Positions 49,623-59,090 of a DNA stretch of 64,000 nt are shown piece after piece (the first letter of the stretch is position 1; every line of letters begins with the position of its first letter). The notes beneath the pieces were generated by a model. That model did not search any database and was not told the DNA's origin. It saw only the letters and a program-made list of their open reading frames with translations. The position numbers and the translations under genes are program-made. The DNA is from an uncultured Christensenella sp. (GTDB lineage: Bacteria; Bacillota; Clostridia; Christensenellales; Borkfalkiaceae). Location of the stretch: the NCBI GenBank assembly GCA_910585595.1, contig CAJUET010000004.1, positions 1-64,000 on the forward strand, read 5' to 3'.

Positions 49623-50453
49623 ATGGACGTTTACGAGGCGGTCACGCATTACTTCGAACGCTATCGCGGCGAAAAGCGAATTATCGGAAAGAGCTCGGAG
49701 GGGCGAAATCTCTATGCGTTGTTTACCGGACGGCAGGGATCGGTTACGGGGATCAGCCAATACGCGATCCACGCGCGGGAATGGATCACGGCGCTTCTCG
49801 GGATCGAGCATTTAAGGCGGAGCGTTGCAAAGGGCGCCGTGTGGATCCTGCCGCTTATGAATCCCGACGGCGCGCTCCTCTGCGACAGGGGGATCGAAGC
49901 AGTCTCTCCCGACAGGCGCGAATTCCTGTTAAAACTCAACGGCAAAGAGGACTTTTCGCTGTGGAAGGCAAATGCGGAAGGGGTGGATCTGAACTTGAAT
50001 TTCCCTGCCCGCTGGGGAAGAGGCAGAGGAAATATATTTACTCCCGCGCCGCACGGATTTGTGGGAAGCGAACCTCTGTCCGCGCCCGAAGCGAGAGCGC
50101 TCGCACTGTTTACCGAAGAGATCGCCCCCGATTATACCGTAAGCTGGCATACGAAGGGGGAGGAGATCTATTGGAAATTTCATCAATCTCCCGCAAGGGC
50201 GTTGCGCGATAAAAGAATTGCCAAGGCGATCTCCCGCGAGACGGGTTATCCGTTAAAGAGCACGCCCTTTTCCGCAGGCGGCTATAAAGATTGGTGCGTG
50301 GAAGCCCTGAGAATTCCGGCTTTTACGGTGGAAGTGGGTTCGGACGATTTGGAACACCCCTTGGATTTTCGGGCGCTGCCGTCTGTTTTGGAGCACAATT
50401 TGGACGCGCTCGCTGTCCTGAACGCAAGTTTTAAGAGCGAATCGAAAAAGTAA
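49623..50453 (+). CDS. M14-family zinc carboxypeptidase-like protein
   Basis: This gene encodes 276 residues. Zinc ligands are His50 and Glu53 in IHAREW and His176 in SWHTKGEE; Glu237 in TVEVGS is the general base. DLNLNFP (122-128) holds the usual substrate-binding Asn. There is no signal peptide, so it is cytoplasmic or released at lysis. Firmicutes homologues act on peptidoglycan peptides (MpaA/YqgT-like), which fits a wall-recycling or spore-cortex role. Confidence 0.85.
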   Translation: MDVYEAVTHYFERYRGEKRIIGKSSEGRNLYALFTGRQGSVTGISQYAIHAREWITALLGIEHLRRSVAKGAVWILPLMNPDGALLCDRGIEAVSPDRREFLLKLNGKEDFSLWKANAEGVDLNLNFPARWGRGRGNIFTPAPHGFVGSEPLSAPEARALALFTEEIAPDYTVSWHTKGEEIYWKFHQSPARALRDKRIAKAISRETGYPLKSTPFSAGGYKDWCVEALRIPAFTVEVGSDDLEHPLDFRALPSVLEHNLDALAVLNASFKSESKK

Positions 50454-50470
50454 CTATATATAAGGAAATT

Positions 50471-50929
50471 ATGCAGGAAGAATTCATGCGCGAGGCGCTG
50501 CGCCTTGCACAAAAAGCGAAAAAGAAAGGAGAAGTTCCCATCGGCGCGGTGGTGGTTCTGAACGGTAAAATCATCGGACGGGGTTATAATCTGCGCACGC
50601 GCTTACAGCTTGCTACGGCGCACGCCGAATTGAGAGCGATCGAGAAAGCCTGTAAAAAAATGCGGTCGTGGCGTTTGCCGCAGGCGGAAATTTACGTCAC
50701 TTTGGAGCCGTGTCCCATGTGCATGGGCGCGATCTTGAACGCGAGGATCGATAAAGTGTACTTCGGCGCATATGAGCAGAAGGGCAGAAGTCTGACGGAC
50801 GAGCTTGCAAACGCAAACCTTTTGAATCATACGGCAGAAGTGACGGGCGGCGTCCTCGAAGGCGAGTGTAAAGAAATATTGAGCTCGTTTTTTTCGGAAA
50901 TGAGGTCAAGAGAAAAAAAGAAGAAATAA
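50471..50929 (+). CDS. tadA: tRNA-specific adenosine deaminase TadA
   Basis: A 152-residue zinc deaminase that makes inosine at position 34 of tRNA-Arg(ACG). HAELRAI (51-57, His51 ligand and Glu53 proton shuttle) and PCPMCMGAI (80-88, Cys81 and Cys84) form the active site. The C-terminal helix is rich in Lys and Arg for tRNA binding. AAGGAAATT precedes the ATG. Confidence 0.95.
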   Translation: MQEEFMREALRLAQKAKKKGEVPIGAVVVLNGKIIGRGYNLRTRLQLATAHAELRAIEKACKKMRSWRLPQAEIYVTLEPCPMCMGAILNARIDKVYFGAYEQKGRSLTDELANANLLNHTAEVTGGVLEGECKEILSSFFSEMRSREKKKK

Positions 50930-50960
50930 AAAAATCCGACGATACGTCGGATTTTTTTAT
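50929..50960. terminator. Bidirectional terminator between tadA and the ABC-F gene
   Basis: AAAAAATCCGACG pairs with CGTCGGATTTTTT and serves both convergent genes. Confidence 0.85.
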
Positions 50961-52808
50961 TCAGATAAGCGTTCCGTATTCTTCGTATAAACGGTCTGAC
51001 TCCTCTTGCAAACTGTTGAGCCGATCGGTAATTTCTTTCACTTTTGCATAATCGGCGGCAAAGATTATCAAGTCAGCGTTGATACGTTCCTGCTCCTCCT
51101 CAATCTTCGTAAGGCGGGTTTCGATTTCGCAAACGCGTTGCCGTTTGCGGGCTTCCCTTGCCCGCTCTTCCTTGCTGCGGTAGCTCTCGTTTTCCGTCTT
51201 TTTCACGGGCGCGGTTTTTTCAGGAACGTTTTTTTGTCTGTTGCTCTCTAAAAAGGCGGAGTAACCGCCGTTGAATTTCGTAAGCGTTCCGTTCTCGATA
51301 CAATAGACGCTCGTTGCGATCGATTCGATAAACCGTCTGTCGTGCGATACGAAAAGGAGAGTGCCGTCGAATTCTTTGAGTGCGCTTTCAAGCGCTTCGC
51401 GCGATAATAAATCGAGGTGGTTCGTCGGCTCGTCGAGGATCAAAAAATTTCCCTTTTGCGCTTGCAGGATCGCGAGCGCAAGTTTTGCTTTCAACCCGCC
51501 CGAAAGCTCCTTTACTTTTTTCAGCGCGTCGTCCGAGTCGATCCCCGATTGCGCCAACAGAGAATAGGCTTCCGTCAGAGGGAAGAGGGGAAAGCGGAAT
51601 CTGAGATCGTCTATGACGGTTGCCTCGGATTCAAGCGCGGCGTTCTCCTGATCGTAGTAGGCGCACTTTACAAATTTTCCGACGGATACCCTTTTATCTC
51701 CCGACAAAAGAAATTTTAAAAGAGTGCTCTTTCCCGTGCCGTTGTCGCCTGTAAGCGCGCATTTTTCTCCGCGCATAAGCGTAAATCCAGCATTCTTTAA
51801 GAGGGGCTTTTCGCCTGCGTACAGATCGAATCCGGGTGCAAAGAGTACGCGTTCATAGGGCTTCGTTTCGTATGAAAAACGGAAGCGGGGCGGCTCCTTC
51901 GGGGGGATCGGCTTATCAAGCGTGATTTTATCGAGCTGCTTCACTCTGCTCTGCGCGCTTTTCGCGGTGGTTGCGCGCACAAGGTTTTTGTCGATGTACT
52001 CTTTCAGTTTCTTTGTCTTTTCAAGCTGTTTTTCGTATTCGCGGAGTTCCGTTTTGTAGCGTTCCTCTTTTAGGATTTTGTATTTGGAATAGTTGCCTTT
52101 ATAGGAATTGAGTTTTCCGTTTTCGAGTTCGAGCGTGCGCGAAGTGAGTTTATCCAAAAAATAGCGGTCGTGCGAAACGACAAACAGCGCGCCCTTATAG
52201 GAAGACAGATATTCTTCGAGCCAAAACAAGGTGCTCAGATCGAGGTGGTTCGTCGGCTCGTCCAGGATGAGAAGGTCGGGCTCTTCCAAAAGGAGACGGC
52301 AGAGTTTCAGTTTTGTTTTTTCTCCGCCCGACATGACGGAGACCTTCTCGTCGCTTCGCCCCGAAAATCCCATACCGTTCAGAACCGTCTGAATTTTAAC
52401 GCCGTAATGATAGCTGTCGCGCGAATTGATTTCCCGTTCAAGCGTTTCACACCTGTGCAGAAAATAGGGGAGATTTTCTCCGCCTGCCATTTTTTCCTGC
52501 GTCTTTTGCAATTCGTTCAAAAGGAATTTATCCCGTTCGAATACCTCTTCCATGGCAAGGCGAACGGTATCCGCATGCTCGAAGCCGCCGCTCTGCGGAA
52601 GGTATCCCAGGCGGATTCCGTTCTTTTTCAAAACGGAACCCTCTTCGGGAATAAGTTCTCCCAATATAAGTTTTATGAGCGTAGTTTTCCCTTCGCCGTT
52701 CCCGCCGATAAACCCTACGCGTTCTCCTTCGTCGATCGAAAGTGAGACGTCCGAAAAGATTTTTTCGCCCGTGTAGGAAAAGGTTACGCCGTTTAATGAA
52801 ATAAGCAT
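50961..52808 (-). CDS. ABC-F family ATPase
   Basis: A 615-residue soluble protein with two ABC domains and no membrane helices. First Walker A is GGNGEGKTT (36-44) with signature MSGGEKTKLKLC; the second is GDNGTGKST with signature LSGGLKAKLALA. Both Walker B motifs end LILDEPTNHLDL. The linker between them (about 235-330) is the charged P-site tRNA-interacting motif, and the C-terminal coiled coil (about 545-610) resembles YdiF/Uup types. ABC-F proteins act on ribosomes in translation or antibiotic protection. Confidence 0.92.
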   Translation of the reverse strand: MLISLNGVTFSYTGEKIFSDVSLSIDEGERVGFIGGNGEGKTTLIKLILGELIPEEGSVLKKNGIRLGYLPQSGGFEHADTVRLAMEEVFERDKFLLNELQKTQEKMAGGENLPYFLHRCETLEREINSRDSYHYGVKIQTVLNGMGFSGRSDEKVSVMSGGEKTKLKLCRLLLEEPDLLILDEPTNHLDLSTLFWLEEYLSSYKGALFVVSHDRYFLDKLTSRTLELENGKLNSYKGNYSKYKILKEERYKTELREYEKQLEKTKKLKEYIDKNLVRATTAKSAQSRVKQLDKITLDKPIPPKEPPRFRFSYETKPYERVLFAPGFDLYAGEKPLLKNAGFTLMRGEKCALTGDNGTGKSTLLKFLLSGDKRVSVGKFVKCAYYDQENAALESEATVIDDLRFRFPLFPLTEAYSLLAQSGIDSDDALKKVKELSGGLKAKLALAILQAQKGNFLILDEPTNHLDLLSREALESALKEFDGTLLFVSHDRRFIESIATSVYCIENGTLTKFNGGYSAFLESNRQKNVPEKTAPVKKTENESYRSKEERAREARKRQRVCEIETRLTKIEEEQERINADLIIFAADYAKVKEITDRLNSLQEESDRLYEEYGTLI

Positions 52809-52838
52809 GGTTTTTACCGAGATGAAAATACTGTCGTT

Positions 52839-52964
52839 ATGAAAGAGACAAGTTTTGAAAAAATCCGCCGCCTTGAAGAGCGGCTCGTGTACGCCGACCC
52901 CAAAGAGAGCGCGAAGATCACCAAAGAGCTTGTGCGACTGAAAAGCAAATGGATCGAAGAATAG
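52839..52964 (+). CDS. Short helical frame, release-factor-like fragment
   Basis: A 41-residue frame (MKETSFEKIRRLEERL...). The segment YADPKESAKITKELVRLK resembles the N-terminal helical hairpin of peptide chain release factors. There is no good ribosome binding site. It may be a remnant or a chance frame between two minus-strand genes. Confidence 0.3.
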   Translation: MKETSFEKIRRLEERLVYADPKESAKITKELVRLKSKWIEE

Positions 52965-53819
52965 TTATTCGCCCCAATCGGGAATGAACGCTTTGTCCGC
53001 ACTCGCGCTCTCTTGCGTATATAAGTTTAAAAAGCCCAGCGAGAGCGCGTATTCTTTTACGCGGCGGTACTCTCTGTTGGTGAGCGTTCGTTGAAGCTCG
53101 GGAAAGCTGTCCGTTTCGCCCATGGGCGTGTATTGCCGCATCAGGCTTACGGGCGCGTTCCCGGGGAGCACGCTTTTCAAAAAATCCAAAACTTTTAAGG
53201 AATCCGAAGTGCAGCAGGGAAGGATCAGGTGCCGCGCGAGGATTCCCGATTTCATTTGTCCGTTCTCAAAAAGAACGGGCTTTTTTGCCATAAATCCGAT
53301 CGCTTTCGAGGCGTATTCGAAGTAGTTCTTCCGCCCCGTGTACCGTTCGGAAATTTCCGGAGAGAAGAATTTAAGATCGGGCAGGTAAACATCGATATAG
53401 GGATCGATCTCTTTTAATGCTTCGACCTTGCAGTATCCGCCCGAATTGTAGATGACGGGCACCTTCGGTTTATAGACCGAGAGCGCTTCGCCGATCATGG
53501 GAGTAAGGTGGTCGCACGTCACAAGGTCGATGTTTTCCGCGCCTGCCTCTTCGAGTTTCATAAAAATTTCCGCAAGTTCCTTGGGATTTACTTTCTTTCC
53601 CAAATCCGCGCGGGATACCTTGTAATTCTGGCAGAACACGCATCTTAAAGAACATCCGCCGAAAAAGATTGCGCCGCTCCTGCGGTTGGGCGAAAGGGCG
53701 GGTTCTTCAAAGGCGTGCAAACAGTATTTAGCAACGGTAATTCCTTTTACGCCGCACGCGCCGGCTTTCGCCGTACGGTCCGCCTTACACCCGACGGGGC
53801 AGAGGGTACACTCATCCAT
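52965..53819 (-). CDS. Radical SAM protein, PflA-activase-like
   Basis: A 284-residue radical SAM enzyme. The cluster motif is [11 protein letters not shown] (C-x3-C-x2-C type, around 56-66). An N-terminal pair CTLCPVGC plus AGACGV resembles additional Fe-S ligands in the AmmeMemoRadiSam/PflA-like uncharacterised group. The start is the ATG at 53819. It is followed in the opposite direction by the metK promoter. Its substrate is unknown. Confidence 0.88.
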   Translation of the reverse strand: MDECTLCPVGCKADRTAKAGACGVKGITVAKYCLHAFEEPALSPNRRSGAIFFGGCSLRCVFCQNYKVSRADLGKKVNPKELAEIFMKLEEAGAENIDLVTCDHLTPMIGEALSVYKPKVPVIYNSGGYCKVEALKEIDPYIDVYLPDLKFFSPEISERYTGRKNYFEYASKAIGFMAKKPVLFENGQMKSGILARHLILPCCTSDSLKVLDFLKSVLPGNAPVSLMRQYTPMGETDSFPELQRTLTNREYRRVKEYALSLGFLNLYTQESASADKAFIPDWGE

Positions 53820-53864
53820 AGCCCGATTATATCACTTTTCAGGCGGAAAAGCAACCTGAAACGG

Positions 53865-53893
53865 TTGACAACTTTGCGCATATTTTTTATAAT
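53865..53893 (+). promoter_or_regulatory. Sigma-A promoter of metK
   Basis: TTGACA (53865-53870), 17-base spacer, TATAAT (53888-53893). Only about 28 bases separate the start point from the metK ATG, so there is no room for a SAM riboswitch. Confidence 0.85.
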
Positions 53894-53927
53894 AATCAGG
53901 ATCGGATCACAAAAAGGAAAAAAGGAT

Positions 53928-55088
53928 ATGAAACGGTATTTTACGAGCGAGAGCGTGACGGAGGGACATCCCGATAAGGTGTGCGACCGCATTGCGGACG
54001 GCATTTTAGACGAACTTTTAAAACAGGACGCAAATACGCGTTCCGCGGTGGAGTGTTGCGCCGCTTACGATACGCTGTTTATTACGGGGGAAGTGACGAG
54101 CAAAGCGCGCGTCGATTATAAAAAAGTTGCGCGCGAGGCGATCAGGGCGGTCGGCTACGACTTCGGCGGTTTCGCCTTTGACAAATGCGATATTATCGAA
54201 AAGATTCACGGACAGTCGCCCGACATCGCTTTGGGCGTAGACAGTTCGCTTGAAAACAAGTCGGGCGGGGAGCGCTTCGATCTGATCGGCGCGGGCGATC
54301 AGGGACTTATGTTCGGCTACGCCTGCCGCGAAACGGAGGAGCTTATGCCTCTTCCTATCGTGCTTGCGCACAGACTTGCCTTTGCGCTCACGGCAGCGAG
54401 AAAAGAGGGCAGGCTTCCCTATCTCCGCCCGGACGGAAAAACGCAGGTGACCGTCGAATACGACGGAAAAAATCCCGTCCGCGTCGATACGGTCGTCGTT
54501 TCCGTTCAGCATACGGAGGACGTTACGCAGGAGCAGATTGCGGAGGGGATCAAAAAGGAAGTCATCGACGGAGCCGTTCCCGCGAAGTATCTCGATAAGG
54601 ATACGAAATACTACATCAACCCTACGGGCAGATTTTTGATCGGAGGTCCCGAGGGCGATTCGGGACTTACGGGCAGAAAGATCGTCGTCGATACTTACGG
54701 CGGAAGATGCGCGCACGGCGGCGGTTCTTTCTCCGGAAAAGATCCCACGAAGGTGGACAGATCCGCAACCTATATGGCGCGTTATCTGAGCAAGAACGTT
54801 GTGGCGGCGGGACTTGCCGACGAAATCGAAGTGCAGATCGCCTATGCGATCGGCATTGCAAATCCCGTTTCCGTGTTTGTGGATACCTTTCACACGGGTA
54901 AGCTTCCCGACGATAAGATCGCCGAAATCATTCAAAAGGAATTCGATCTGCGCCCTGCGGCGATCATCGAGGCGCTCGATCTCCGAAACCCGATCTATGC
55001 AAAAACCTCTGCTTACGGTCACTTCGGCAGAGAGGAGTTCCCTTGGGAAAAGTGCGACAGGGCAGAGGTTTTAAAGAAGTATTTATGA
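53928..55088 (+). CDS. metK: S-adenosylmethionine synthetase
   Basis: A 386-residue enzyme making SAM from methionine and [21 protein letters not shown] (around 7-24) holds the ATP-binding His; [12 protein letters not shown] and [16 protein letters not shown] (around 264-279, the P-loop-like signature) are diagnostic. The ATG at 53928 follows AAAAAGGATAT. It overlaps bioY by 4 bases. Length matches the family. Confidence 0.97.
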   Translation: MKRYFTSESVTEGHPDKVCDRIADGILDELLKQDANTRSAVECCAAYDTLFITGEVTSKARVDYKKVAREAIRAVGYDFGGFAFDKCDIIEKIHGQSPDIALGVDSSLENKSGGERFDLIGAGDQGLMFGYACRETEELMPLPIVLAHRLAFALTAARKEGRLPYLRPDGKTQVTVEYDGKNPVRVDTVVVSVQHTEDVTQEQIAEGIKKEVIDGAVPAKYLDKDTKYYINPTGRFLIGGPEGDSGLTGRKIVVDTYGGRCAHGGGSFSGKDPTKVDRSATYMARYLSKNVVAAGLADEIEVQIAYAIGIANPVSVFVDTFHTGKLPDDKIAEIIQKEFDLRPAAIIEALDLRNPIYAKTSAYGHFGREEFPWEKCDRAEVLKKYL

Positions 55089-55702
55089 AAGAAGACGCGC
55101 AAAAAGTAAAAGTAAATCGCAGACCGCATATAAAGAGCGTCGCCAAAGAGACGGCGTATCTTGCATTGGGAGTTGCAATCCTTACGGTGTGCGCCTGGAT
55201 CACCATTCCCTTCGGCACGATCCCCGTGACGTTGCAGACGTTTGCGGTAGCGCTCATCGGCGCGCTGTTCGGCGCCGCGAGGGGCGTTGCAGTCATTTTG
55301 ACGTATTTTATCATGGGGCTCATCGGCATTCCCGTATTTTCAAGTTTCAATGCGGGCGTTGCCGCTCTGTTGGGTTCTACGGGCGGTTATTTGATAGGGT
55401 TCGTCTTTTCCGTTGTGCCCGTCGGGCTGTTTTCGATCGTTCCCGTCAAAAACAGAGTCGCAAAGACGGCGATCGTCTACGTCGGCGCGGTGCTGGGTAT
55501 GGCGATATGCTATTTTTTCGGTACGCTTTGGTTTATTACGGTGTATAACCGCGGAAGCGCGGAAGCGGTGAGCGTTGCCGCCGCTCTCGGTTTTTGCGTA
55601 GTCCCGTTTCTTTTGCCCGATGCGGTAAAGCTGTTTTTCGGCGTTCTTCTCGGCGTAAGGCTGAAAGGGGCTGTTAAATTGGGAAGAGGAAAAGTTACAT
55701 AA
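55085..55702 (+). CDS. bioY: Biotin ECF transporter S-component BioY
   Basis: A 205-residue membrane protein with six helices. [21 protein letters not shown] (given in parts: [14 protein letters not shown]) and [16 protein letters not shown] are BioY signatures. It has no adjacent ATPase genes, so it must share the EcfA1-EcfA2-EcfT module encoded at 41.1-43.7 kb. It overlaps metK, linking SAM synthesis with biotin uptake in one transcript. Confidence 0.92.
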   Translation: MKEDAQKVKVNRRPHIKSVAKETAYLALGVAILTVCAWITIPFGTIPVTLQTFAVALIGALFGAARGVAVILTYFIMGLIGIPVFSSFNAGVAALLGSTGGYLIGFVFSVVPVGLFSIVPVKNRVAKTAIVYVGAVLGMAICYFFGTLWFITVYNRGSAEAVSVAAALGFCVVPFLLPDAVKLFFGVLLGVRLKGAVKLGRGKVT

Positions 55703-55704
55703 TA

Positions 55705-55733
55705 AAAAAACCCGCTGAACGCGGGTTTTTTCG
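55705..55733 (+). terminator. Terminator of metK-bioY
   Basis: AAAACCCGC pairs with GCGGGTTTTTT (stem AACCCGC / GCGGGTT), followed by Ts. Confidence 0.85.
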
Positions 55734-55742
55734 TTTGGATAG

Positions 55743-55946
55743 TTAGTTGTTACAGCCGCAGCCGCCGCCGTTTCTTCCGAAGAGCGAACCGAGCGTACCG
55801 TTTTTGCACATGCAGTACGCAAGAGCCGCGAGAATAGGCCAGCCGCAACCCGTAAAGATGCTCGAAGAGAACACGCCGCTGCACGTTCCCAGAATGAGCA
55901 GGATAATCAGAATCCAAAGATAGCTGTTATTGCCCCAGCAATTCAT
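55743..55946 (-). CDS. Small Cys/Gly-rich single-helix membrane protein
   Basis: A 67-residue protein. It has a hydrophobic segment (WILIILLILGTCSG, about 11-24), a second moderately hydrophobic stretch and a tail NGGGCGCNN. ACGGAGGAAACT precedes the ATG, a strong site, so it is real. Small proteins of this type are common in spore formers and are often spore or membrane-stress associated. No firm family. Confidence 0.7.
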   Translation of the reverse strand: MNCWGNNSYLWILIILLILGTCSGVFSSSIFTGCGWPILAALAYCMCKNGTLGSLFGRNGGGCGCNN

Positions 55947-56207
55947 AGTTTCCTCCGTCGCCGCAGAGTTATGTATCGTTTTTTGCCTGCGGTTTTTATA
56001 TTAAATCTTATGCCGCGGCGGGATAAAATGTTCCGTAAAACTCCCGTTCATTTAGTTGCCAAAATAATTCCTATTTGATATAATTTAAATATGATCCGTA
56101 CGTTGCAGGAAAAACACGGAAACGGTTTTATCCTGCATTGCGGCGGTTTCATAATTATTTTTTTTCTACGGATATCGGGGACCCGAATCCGATGGAGGTA
56201 ACTGAAT

Positions 56208-56924
56208 ATGGAAAAGAGGTTCTTTTCGGCAAGGAATATCGTATACCTTGCGGTTCTTCTTGCACTCGTTGTCGTGCTGCAAGCCGTAGGCGGAACGATT
56301 CCGATCGGGGTCGTAAGTCTGAACTTTACGCTTGTCCCCATAGCGCTCGGCGCGATTCTGTTCGGCGCGGGGGGCGGCGCGTTCCTGGGGTTTGCCTGCG
56401 GGATCGTCGTTTTGATCCAAGTGATTTTAGGCGGCGGATTCTATGCGGTCATCTGGACGGGAAGTCCCGTTCTGACTACGCTGACCTGCATCGTCAAAAC
56501 GACTGCGGCAGGCGCGCTTGCAGGGCTTGTATATAAGCTGATTGCCAAAAAGAACAAGCTTGCCGCGACCTTTGTAAGCGCAGGGCTTGTCCCCGTTATC
56601 AACACCTTGATTTTCGTGCTCGGATGTTTGTGCATGAGCGATACTTTGACTGCGGAGTACGGCATAAGCGGAGGAAATCTCCTCGTATTTATTCTTGTGT
56701 CCCTTGTGACCTACAATTTCTTTATAGAATTTGCGATCAATTTGCTGCTTGCACCCGCAATTCACCGCGTGATCTCTGTGGTGGAAAAGATGATCGGGAA
56801 AAAGAAGAAAAAGCCTGTTTCCGAACAGAGCGAGCCCGTTTCCGAATGCGATAATGCGGATGAGCCCGCCCAAGAGGAAATTTTACGGAACGAGGCGGAA
56901 TCGGAGGAAAAAACCGAACAATGA
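56208..56924 (+). CDS. ECF transporter S-component, probably for pantothenate
   Basis: A 238-residue membrane protein with six helices in the first 190 residues and an acidic Glu/Ser tail. IVYLAVLLALVVVLQAVGG and FTLVPIALGAILFGAGGGAFLG (given here in parts) are typical of S-components. It is followed, with a 4-base overlap, by type III pantothenate kinase, so pantothenate is the most likely cargo. It needs the EcfAAT module at 41.1-43.7 kb. GGAGG precedes the ATG. Confidence 0.8.
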   Translation: MEKRFFSARNIVYLAVLLALVVVLQAVGGTIPIGVVSLNFTLVPIALGAILFGAGGGAFLGFACGIVVLIQVILGGGFYAVIWTGSPVLTTLTCIVKTTAAGALAGLVYKLIAKKNKLAATFVSAGLVPVINTLIFVLGCLCMSDTLTAEYGISGGNLLVFILVSLVTYNFFIEFAINLLLAPAIHRVISVVEKMIGKKKKKPVSEQSEPVSECDNADEPAQEEILRNEAESEEKTEQ

Positions 56925-57712
56925 TTCTCTGTATCGACGTTGGAAATACCAACCTCAAATTTGCGGTGTTCGACGGCGACGAGCTCAAATGCTCGTGGCG
57001 CGCCGCAACCGATTTGAAGCGCACGTCCGACGAGTACGGGGCGCACCTTGCGGAGATGCTCCGCATCAACGGGCTTACGAAAGAACATATTACGGGCGGA
57101 ATATTTTCTTCGGTCGTTCCTTCGCTCGACTATACGGTGGAGCGGTTATTCTCGGCATATCTCGGCATTGTTCCGCTTGCAATCGCGCCGGGGCTCAAAA
57201 CGGGTTTAAAGATGCGTGCGGACAACGCTAAGGAGGTGGGCGCCGACCGCGTTGTAAACAACGTGGCGGCAATCAGGATCTACGGCGCGAATAAGCCCAT
57301 GATCGTGATCGATTTCGGTACGGCGACGACGTTTAATATTATCGACGCGGAGGGCGCTTTTATCGGCGGCGTGATCGCCCCCGGAATTAAAGGTTCTTTG
57401 GACAGTTTGGTCAGCGGCACGGCAAAGCTTCCGCGCGTAGAGATTGCGGCGCCTAAGAGCGTGATTGCGACAAATACCGTCACAAATATGCAGGCAGGTA
57501 TAGTTTTCGGCTTTGCGGGGCTCGTAGAATCTATTGTGGCGCGCATAAAAGCGGAACTCAAAACGCGGGACGTTATGACGATCGCGACGGGCGGTTTTTC
57601 GGAAATCATAGCAGAAGAGACGAAGTGCATCGACATCATCGATAAAACGCTAACGCTGAACGGACTTAAATATCTATATTATCTGAATACGGAAGAAGAA
57701 AAGTGCATTTAA
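56921..57712 (+). CDS. coaX: Type III pantothenate kinase
   Basis: A 263-residue kinase for the first step of CoA synthesis. The phosphate-1 motif is LCIDVGNTNLKFAV (3-16), GADRVVNNVAA holds the family Asp, and IDFGTATTFNII is phosphate-2. GVIAPGI is also conserved. It overlaps the S-component gene, which makes a salvage pair: uptake, then phosphorylation. Confidence 0.94.
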   Translation: MILCIDVGNTNLKFAVFDGDELKCSWRAATDLKRTSDEYGAHLAEMLRINGLTKEHITGGIFSSVVPSLDYTVERLFSAYLGIVPLAIAPGLKTGLKMRADNAKEVGADRVVNNVAAIRIYGANKPMIVIDFGTATTFNIIDAEGAFIGGVIAPGIKGSLDSLVSGTAKLPRVEIAAPKSVIATNTVTNMQAGIVFGFAGLVESIVARIKAELKTRDVMTIATGGFSEIIAEETKCIDIIDKTLTLNGLKYLYYLNTEEEKCI

Positions 57713-57753
57713 TAAGGAATGCATCGTGACCGTAACTTTGCAGGAGGAATCAC

Positions 57754-59031
57754 ATGAAAAAAATCGGCGTGGCAATTTTGGGACTCGGGGTCGTCGGAGG
57801 CGGTACTTATCGGATACTGACGGAGCACAGGGAATTTTATCGGAAGACGCAGGGCGTGGATATTGACGTCGTAAGCGTTTTGGAGACCAATCCTGCCTGC
57901 GCGCAAACTTTGGGGGTTCCCGAAGAGAAGATCGCCTCGAACATAGCGGAGGTCGTGTGTAATCCCGACGTAAATATCGTCGTTGAGTGCATCGGCGGTG
58001 TGACTGCGGCAAAGGAATATGTGCTTGCGGCGCTCAATATCGGAAAGACTGTCGTCACGAGCAACAAAGAGTTATATGCAAAACATTCGCACGAGTTGGA
58101 ACACGTTGCCAAACGGCATAATGCCGGACTGTTTTTCGAGGCAAGTTGCGTGGGTGGCGTTCCCATCATCAGAACGCTTACGGACGGTTTACAGGGCAAT
58201 AAAATCAATTCCTTAATAGGAATTATCAACGGCACGACGAATTACGTTTTAACCAAGATGACGAACGATGGGCTCAGCTACGAGGAAGCGCTTGCTCAGG
58301 CAAAGACGCTCGGCTATGCGGAAGCCGATCCCACTGCCGACGTGGAGGGGTTCGACGCCGCGTATAAACTTTCCATTCTGTCGTCTCTTGCGTTCCATAC
58401 AAAAGTTCCTTTTTCAAAGGTGTTCCGCGAGGGGATCACCGCAGTTTCGAAAGAGGATATTTCGGACGGAAAACAGCTCGGATACGTTTTAAAGTTGCTT
58501 GCGATCGGTAAGAATACCGATGCGGGGATTGAGGTCAGGGTGCACCCGACTTTCGTAAGGCGCGATCATCCGCTTGCAAGCGTTTCGGACGCGTTCAATG
58601 CAGTGTTCGTGGAGGGCGACGCGGTGGGCGATATTATGCTCTACGGCAGAGGAGCGGGCTCTCTTCCCACGGGAAGCGCGATTGCGAGCGATATTATCTA
58701 CGCCGCGACGCATTCGGACATCAAGTATTCGACTTTTAAAAACGGTGCGGAAGCGGAAAAGGATGTGAACTTTGCGGACGATTTCATAAGCGCATATTAT
58801 CTTCGTCTTTCGGTTGCGGACGAGTCGGGCGTGCTTGCCAAGATCGCTTCCGTATTGAGCAAATACCATGTTTCGATCGTGGAAATGATCCAAAGGGAGA
58901 AGGCGGGCGGCAAGGCTTCGATCGTGCTTGTCACGCACGAAACGCACGAGTTTGCAATCAAGAACGCCGTCGAAAAAATCAATTCGACGGAGATAGCAAC
59001 GGTGGAATCCGTTTTGAGAGTCGTTTCTTGA
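57754..59031 (+). CDS. hom: Homoserine dehydrogenase
   Basis: This gene encodes 425 residues. It reduces aspartate semialdehyde to homoserine for Thr and Met synthesis. The Rossmann motif is GLGVVGGGTYRIL (10-22). TSNKELYAKH is the NAD-binding segment, and GIINGTTNYVLTKM with AEADPTADVEGFDAAYKL forms the catalytic core. A C-terminal ACT domain (about 345-425) permits feedback inhibition. CAGGAGGAATCAC precedes the ATG. The gene lies 41 bases after coaX. Confidence 0.95.
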   Translation: MKKIGVAILGLGVVGGGTYRILTEHREFYRKTQGVDIDVVSVLETNPACAQTLGVPEEKIASNIAEVVCNPDVNIVVECIGGVTAAKEYVLAALNIGKTVVTSNKELYAKHSHELEHVAKRHNAGLFFEASCVGGVPIIRTLTDGLQGNKINSLIGIINGTTNYVLTKMTNDGLSYEEALAQAKTLGYAEADPTADVEGFDAAYKLSILSSLAFHTKVPFSKVFREGITAVSKEDISDGKQLGYVLKLLAIGKNTDAGIEVRVHPTFVRRDHPLASVSDAFNAVFVEGDAVGDIMLYGRGAGSLPTGSAIASDIIYAATHSDIKYSTFKNGAEAEKDVNFADDFISAYYLRLSVADESGVLAKIASVLSKYHVSIVEMIQREKAGGKASIVLVTHETHEFAIKNAVEKINSTEIATVESVLRVVS

Positions 59032-59051
59032 AAATCATTCAAAATTTAAAC

Positions 59052-59085
59052 GCCTCCGAACTGTTCGGTTCGGAGGCGTTTATCG
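59052..59085 (+). terminator. Terminator after hom
   Basis: AACGCCTCCGAAC pairs with GTTCGGAGGCGTT with a short loop. It may also serve the convergent lipoprotein gene. Confidence 0.75.
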
Positions 59086-59090
59086 TGCGG

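Noticed and set aside
53894..53927. SAM riboswitch upstream of metK
   Set aside because: A consensus promoter leaves only about 28 bases of leader, too short for any SAM-sensing RNA.
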